From Thermoplasmatota archaeon (GTDB lineage: Archaea > Thermoplasmatota > E2 > DHVEG-1), in NCBI GenBank assembly GCA_016930995.1, contig JAFGFQ010000057.1, positions 1-14,729 of the forward strand: DNA of 14,729 bases, given 5' to 3'. Shown here piece by piece: positions 12,293-14,729 of this stretch. The number at the start of each line of letters is the position of its first letter. Position 1 is the stretch's first letter. Both the position numbers and the translations under genes were made by a program. The notes beneath the pieces were generated by a model that worked only from the letters and a program-made list of their open reading frames with translations, did not search any database and was not told where the DNA came from.

Positions 12293-12304
12293 TTTATTTA
12301 TATT
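12293..12304. promoter_or_regulatory. Bidirectional TATA element between hypE and the SemiSWEET-like gene
   Basis: TTTATTTATATT on the plus strand gives TTTATATT, centred near 12300, predicting a start near 12326-12330, where the SemiSWEET-like ATG lies (nearly leaderless). The minus strand gives ATATAAATA, predicting a start near 12273 and a 27-nt hypE leader that contains GAGG. Confidence 0.6.
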
Positions 12305-12329
12305 CTCTGTTCCCATCACCCAAGCTCAT

Positions 12330-12590
12330 ATGTGGCAATGGCAGGATTTCGTCCTTACCTTCATCAACTTCGGCTTCATGATCACCGCGATCCCCGCAAT
12401 CATTCGAAATTACCACCATAAAGAAGCGAAAAGCCAATCGCTCTCCATGTATCTTGCCACAGCGATTCTCTTGTCGGTCATGGCCTATGTGTTCCTCACC
12501 TTAGATATGCTGCTGTCTTGTCTCTCCACTGCGGGAACCGGTATCATGTGGTATATCCTCACCTACCAGAAGATACTTTACTCAAAATAA
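12330..12590 (+). CDS. SemiSWEET/PQ-loop-like small membrane protein
   Basis: This 86-residue protein has three hydrophobic helices (about 6-26, 40-60, 62-79), the size and layout of bacterial and archaeal SemiSWEET/MtN3 half-transporters, which dimerise to make a six-helix pore for sugars or other small solutes. The helix-1 'PQ' dipeptide is PA here (AIPAIIRN, 21-27), and the loop 'NYHHKEAKSQSLSMYLATA' matches the usual 'K.K...S.S...' region. With the PQ motif altered, transport of sugar should not be assumed. It is followed by the HycI protease gene after 16 nt, so it is in the same transcript. A nearly leaderless start is predicted. Confidence 0.75.
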   Translation: MWQWQDFVLTFINFGFMITAIPAIIRNYHHKEAKSQSLSMYLATAILLSVMAYVFLTLDMLLSCLSTAGTGIMWYILTYQKILYSK

Positions 12591-12606
12591 AAAAAAGGAA
12601 TAAAAC

Positions 12607-13050
12607 ATGCAACCTACCCTTATCATGTGCATCGGTAACCGAGACGGCGGTGACGATGCCATCGGACCATACATCGCTGACGAGCTAAAAAAAGAAATAC
12701 AAAGCGACATGGTCCTTGACTGTGAGACGACACCAGAGAACTATACCGGGTTTGTCAAACAAAAAAAACCAAAATTAGTAATTCTCATCGACGCAGCAGA
12801 AATGGACCTGCCTGCAGGAACTATACGTATCATCCCAAAAGAAAAAATCGGTTGCATGCATATCAGCACGCATGGGATACCACTGTCTATTCTCATCAGT
12901 TATCTTGAAAGGGAAGTACAACATGTTCTCCTCATAGGCATACAGCCTCAGCAGATGGTAGGTCCATTAAGCCCGGTGACGAAAAAAAACGCTGACCAGC
13001 TCATTACAATCCTGAAAAAGCATCAATACGACCAGATACCACATCTCTAA
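12607..13050 (+). CDS. Hydrogenase maturation protease, HycI/HyaD family
   Basis: This 147-residue endopeptidase removes the C-terminal extension of a [NiFe] hydrogenase large subunit after nickel insertion. The GNRDGGDDAIGP motif (10-21) supplies D16 or D17, 'LIDAAEMDLPAGTIRIIP' supplies D62 and 'HISTHGIPLSIL' supplies H89, matching the three nickel-sensing ligands known from E. coli HycI (D16, D62, H90). The 'AAEM.LPAGTIRIIP' wording resembles HycI and the coenzyme-F420/energy-converting hydrogenase proteases. AAGGA just upstream is a fair ribosome site. It overlaps the stop of the convergent trxB by 4 nt. The large subunit it processes is not in this window. Confidence 0.92.
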   Translation: MQPTLIMCIGNRDGGDDAIGPYIADELKKEIQSDMVLDCETTPENYTGFVKQKKPKLVILIDAAEMDLPAGTIRIIPKEKIGCMHISTHGIPLSILISYLEREVQHVLLIGIQPQQMVGPLSPVTKKNADQLITILKKHQYDQIPHL

Positions 13051-13967
13051 TAGGGATATTTCTTCCCCAGCGCCTCGGTCGACGACAACGCAGCAATCGC
13101 CCCCTTCGCACACGCGACCACCACCTGACGCAGACCACCAGTGATATCACCAGCAGCGTACACACCAGGCATGTTGGTCCGCTGTCCAGCATCAACCACA
13201 ACATACCCATTCTCATCCAGTTTCAACCCAAGAGACTGTGCGATCTGATTCTGCGGTAACACACCGACAGAGGCAAAAACCCCATCGACCGCCAATCGTT
13301 TCCGCTCACTCGTCTCAAGATTAAATAGAGTAATAGAGGATACAGTCTCCTTCCCAGCGATCTCCTCTACGATCGTATTGAAGAGGAACTGTACGCCTTT
13401 CTCTCGGGCCTCCTCCTCATAAATCTTCTCCGCACGGAACTGACTTCGACGATGCACCACGTAGACCTCTTTACAGCCGATTTGTTTTAAAAAAATAGAC
13501 TCGATTAAGGCAGTGTTCCCGCCACCGACCACGACGACCTTTTTACCTTTGAAGAAAAAACCATCACAGGTCGCACAATACGACACCCCTTTTCCCAGCA
13601 GTTCTGCTTCACCAGGAACCTCCAGCTTCCGATGCTCTGTCCCAGTAGAAAGAATAATAGCACCAACCCGATAGGTAGCTTTCTCGGTCTTTATAGTAAA
13701 ACCAGGAGAAGATCTTGTAATCTCCTTGACCTCCTCATAAAAATGGAAATCAGCGTACTTGGCAGCATGCTGTTTCATCTTCTCGACAAGATCAATCCCA
13801 GGGATAGAATCAAACCCTGCATAATTCTCGATGTTCGGGGCAACCTGCAACAGACCACCACCGCCACCACGGTCGAACACAACCGTTGAAATACCGGACC
13901 GCTTCGCATAAATCGCAGCGGAGAACCCAGCAGGGCCTGCACCGATGATTGCTAATTCGTAATCCAT
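13047..13967 (-). CDS. trxB: Thioredoxin reductase (TrxB-type FAD/NAD(P)-disulfide oxidoreductase)
   Basis: This 306-residue low-molecular-weight flavoprotein reduces thioredoxin or a similar protein disulfide. FAD-binding GAGPAG lies at 9-14, 'NIENYAGF' at 45-52, 'ILSTGTEHRKLEVPGE' at 105-120, the redox-active C131-A-T-C134, the second dinucleotide motif GGGNTA (148-153), HRRSQFRA (172-179) for the NADP phosphate, and 'MPGVYAAGDITGGLRQV' (266-282). The HRR..R pattern suggests NADPH, although archaeal enzymes vary. I use the ATG at 13967: a TATA-like ACTAAATAGT lies 26 nt upstream and GGGGT just before it; an ATG at 13979 would add MGFF. It follows the NrdG-type gene by 35 nt on the same strand but may have its own promoter. 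Confidence 0.93.
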   Translation of the reverse strand: MDYELAIIGAGPAGFSAAIYAKRSGISTVVFDRGGGGGLLQVAPNIENYAGFDSIPGIDLVEKMKQHAAKYADFHFYEEVKEITRSSPGFTIKTEKATYRVGAIILSTGTEHRKLEVPGEAELLGKGVSYCATCDGFFFKGKKVVVVGGGNTALIESIFLKQIGCKEVYVVHRRSQFRAEKIYEEEAREKGVQFLFNTIVEEIAGKETVSSITLFNLETSERKRLAVDGVFASVGVLPQNQIAQSLGLKLDENGYVVVDAGQRTNMPGVYAAGDITGGLRQVVVACAKGAIAALSSTEALGKKYPY

Positions 13968-13988
13968 GAAAAACCCCATTGACTATCT

Positions 13989-13998
13989 ACTATTTAGT
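13989..13998 (-). promoter_or_regulatory. Possible internal TATA box of trxB
   Basis: The minus strand reads ACTAAATAGT, centred near 13994, which places the transcript start within a base or two of the ATG at 13967. Confidence 0.35.
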
Positions 13999-14002
13999 TT
14001 TT

Positions 14003-14695
14003 TTAAACACCCCGGACCGCACAGCGTTTGAAAAACGGCCTTATCGTCTCAAGCGTCTCATACACATACTTTCGAGGATAGGGAACAACAGTTTCAAGCT
14101 GTGAAGACATCAGCGGCTTCATAGGCTTGAACTGCTGAAGAAAATACACCTCAGCACCCTTTAACCATTCCGCAATCTCCACGATATCCTCCTTAGTGAG
14201 AAGGCCAGGCACAAACGTGGTTTTAAACTCATAGGCGGGTGCCTTTGTTTTTATCAGATTGATTGATGCCTCTATTTTTAAAAGATCCACATTAATCCCG
14301 GAAATCTCCTGATACTTCATCTTCGGGGCTTTCACATCCATGGCAACATAATCAACAAGCTGTTGTTCCAAGAGCACATCAAGTCTTTCTGGGAACGCAC
14401 CGTTCGTATCAACCTTCACAAGAAGCCGAAGGTTCTTCACCCGTTTGATAAAATCAACAAGATCATCCTGCAAGAGCGGCTCGCCCCCAGAGATGACAAC
14501 CCCCTCCAGCAGCTCCTTACGCTTCGAGAGAAACGACAAGATCTCATCCTGGGGGAACAACTCCGCAGTCCCTAGCGCAAGCTTCCTATTATAACAGAAA
14601 GGACAGCGAAGATTACATCCGCTGGTCCAGACGATCGCGCTAATCCGATCAGGGTAATCAAGCAACGATGTTTTCTGAAAGCCACCTATCTTCAT
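14003..14695 (-). CDS. nrdG: Anaerobic ribonucleoside-triphosphate reductase activating protein (radical SAM, NrdG2 type)
   Basis: This 230-residue radical-SAM enzyme is predicted to install the glycyl radical on class III ribonucleotide reductase NrdD. The N-terminal 'MKIGGFQKTSLLDYPDRIS' and 'WTSGCNLRCPFCYN' are diagnostic of the archaeal/anaerobe NrdG2 group; C27, C31 and C34 bind the [4Fe-4S] cluster, GGEP at 70-73 contacts SAM, and 'LLVKVDTNGAFP' and 'VAMDVKAP' are further radical-SAM core strands. Pyruvate-formate-lyase activases are close relatives, so the exact target is inferred. The start is fixed by an ATGA overlap with a frame that runs in from the right edge. NrdD itself is not in the window. 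It is followed by trxB after 35 nt. Confidence 0.88.
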   Translation of the reverse strand: MKIGGFQKTSLLDYPDRISAIVWTSGCNLRCPFCYNRKLALGTAELFPQDEILSFLSKRKELLEGVVISGGEPLLQDDLVDFIKRVKNLRLLVKVDTNGAFPERLDVLLEQQLVDYVAMDVKAPKMKYQEISGINVDLLKIEASINLIKTKAPAYEFKTTFVPGLLTKEDIVEIAEWLKGAEVYFLQQFKPMKPLMSSQLETVVPYPRKYVYETLETIRPFFKRCAVRGV

Positions 14696-14729
14696 TGTGA
14701 TACAAGGATCTTCTCCCGTAGGTCAAAGG
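14692..14729 (-). CDS. Possible C-terminal end of a gene upstream of nrdG
   Basis: The minus-strand frame entering from the window edge encodes ...FDLREKILVSQ and stops at TGA, overlapping the nrdG start codon in ATGA. Such overlaps are typical of coupled archaeal genes, and nrdG lacks another good ribosome site. Eleven residues are too few to name the protein. Confidence 0.35.
   Translation of the reverse strand, partial: FDLREKILVSQ

Noticed and set aside
13104..13170. Repeated ACCACC words
   Set aside because: They lie in the coding sequence of trxB (glycine/valine codons of the GGLRQVVV region) and need no further explanation.

Overview
This window looks like a stretch of an anaerobic archaeal chromosome, probably euryarchaeal and most like the Thermoplasmatota. 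That placement is an inference from gene content, not a phylogeny. The archaeal signs are: TATA boxes about 26 nt upstream of start codons, giving many apparently leaderless starts; an archaeal Ogg2 glycosylase with its diagnostic C-terminal lysine; a PAC2-family protein; a stand-alone Lrp/AsnC ligand-binding (RAM) domain; and an archaeal XRE-type regulator with a cysteine tail. Anaerobic life is suggested by a radical-SAM activase of class III ribonucleotide reductase, HypE and a HycI-type protease for [NiFe] hydrogenase, an 8-Fe ferredoxin, and an FTR-type disulfide reductase. I see no insertion sequence, CRISPR array, rRNA or tRNA.

Layout. 1-708: end of an ABC-2 permease. 710-2788 (-): secreted beta-helix protein with a C-terminal HExxH metallopeptidase domain. 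2964-3206 (-): RAM-domain protein. 3330-3890 (+): nitroreductase-family flavoprotein. 3893-5326 (-): PAC2 protein and HAD phosphatase. 5415-5813 (+): YjbQ. 5814-6149 (-): two tiny cysteine-rich zinc-ribbon-like genes, one only 40 aa. 6238-7073 (+): glutaredoxin plus FTR catalytic chain/rubredoxin fusion. 7070-7507 (-): hemerythrin. 7651-8592 (+): AEC-family carrier. 8596-8934 (-): XRE regulator. 8935-9276: gene-free region with a tandem repeat, a strong promoter, a perfect palindrome and a candidate structured RNA. 9277-10649 (+): Ogg2 and AlkD-like base-excision repair pair. 10639-10809 (-): 56-aa ferredoxin. 10896-12246 (-): HypE and a small membrane protein. 12330-13050 (+): SemiSWEET-like protein and HycI protease. 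13047-14695 (-): NrdG-type activase and thioredoxin reductase, with a trace of another gene upstream.

The genes form short units of one or two, alternating in strand. All seven convergent junctions are abutting or overlapping (gap 3 nt or less, or overlap up to 11 nt), and three divergent pairs appear to share one symmetrical TATA element read both ways. Functionally the window is rich in thiol/redox and oxygen-related functions (Grx, FTR-Rd, TrxB, ferredoxin, hemerythrin, nitroreductase), joined to deoxyribonucleotide synthesis (NrdG), DNA base repair (Ogg2, AlkD) and hydrogenase maturation (HypE, HycI).

The most interesting unexplained sequence is 8935-9276. It holds a 20-bp tandem repeat over the XRE regulator promoter, a perfect 16-bp palindrome at the predicted start site of a strong divergent promoter, and a roughly 180-nt transcript region with a 23-bp imperfect hairpin, a competing alternative helix and a T-rich end, just before ogg2.
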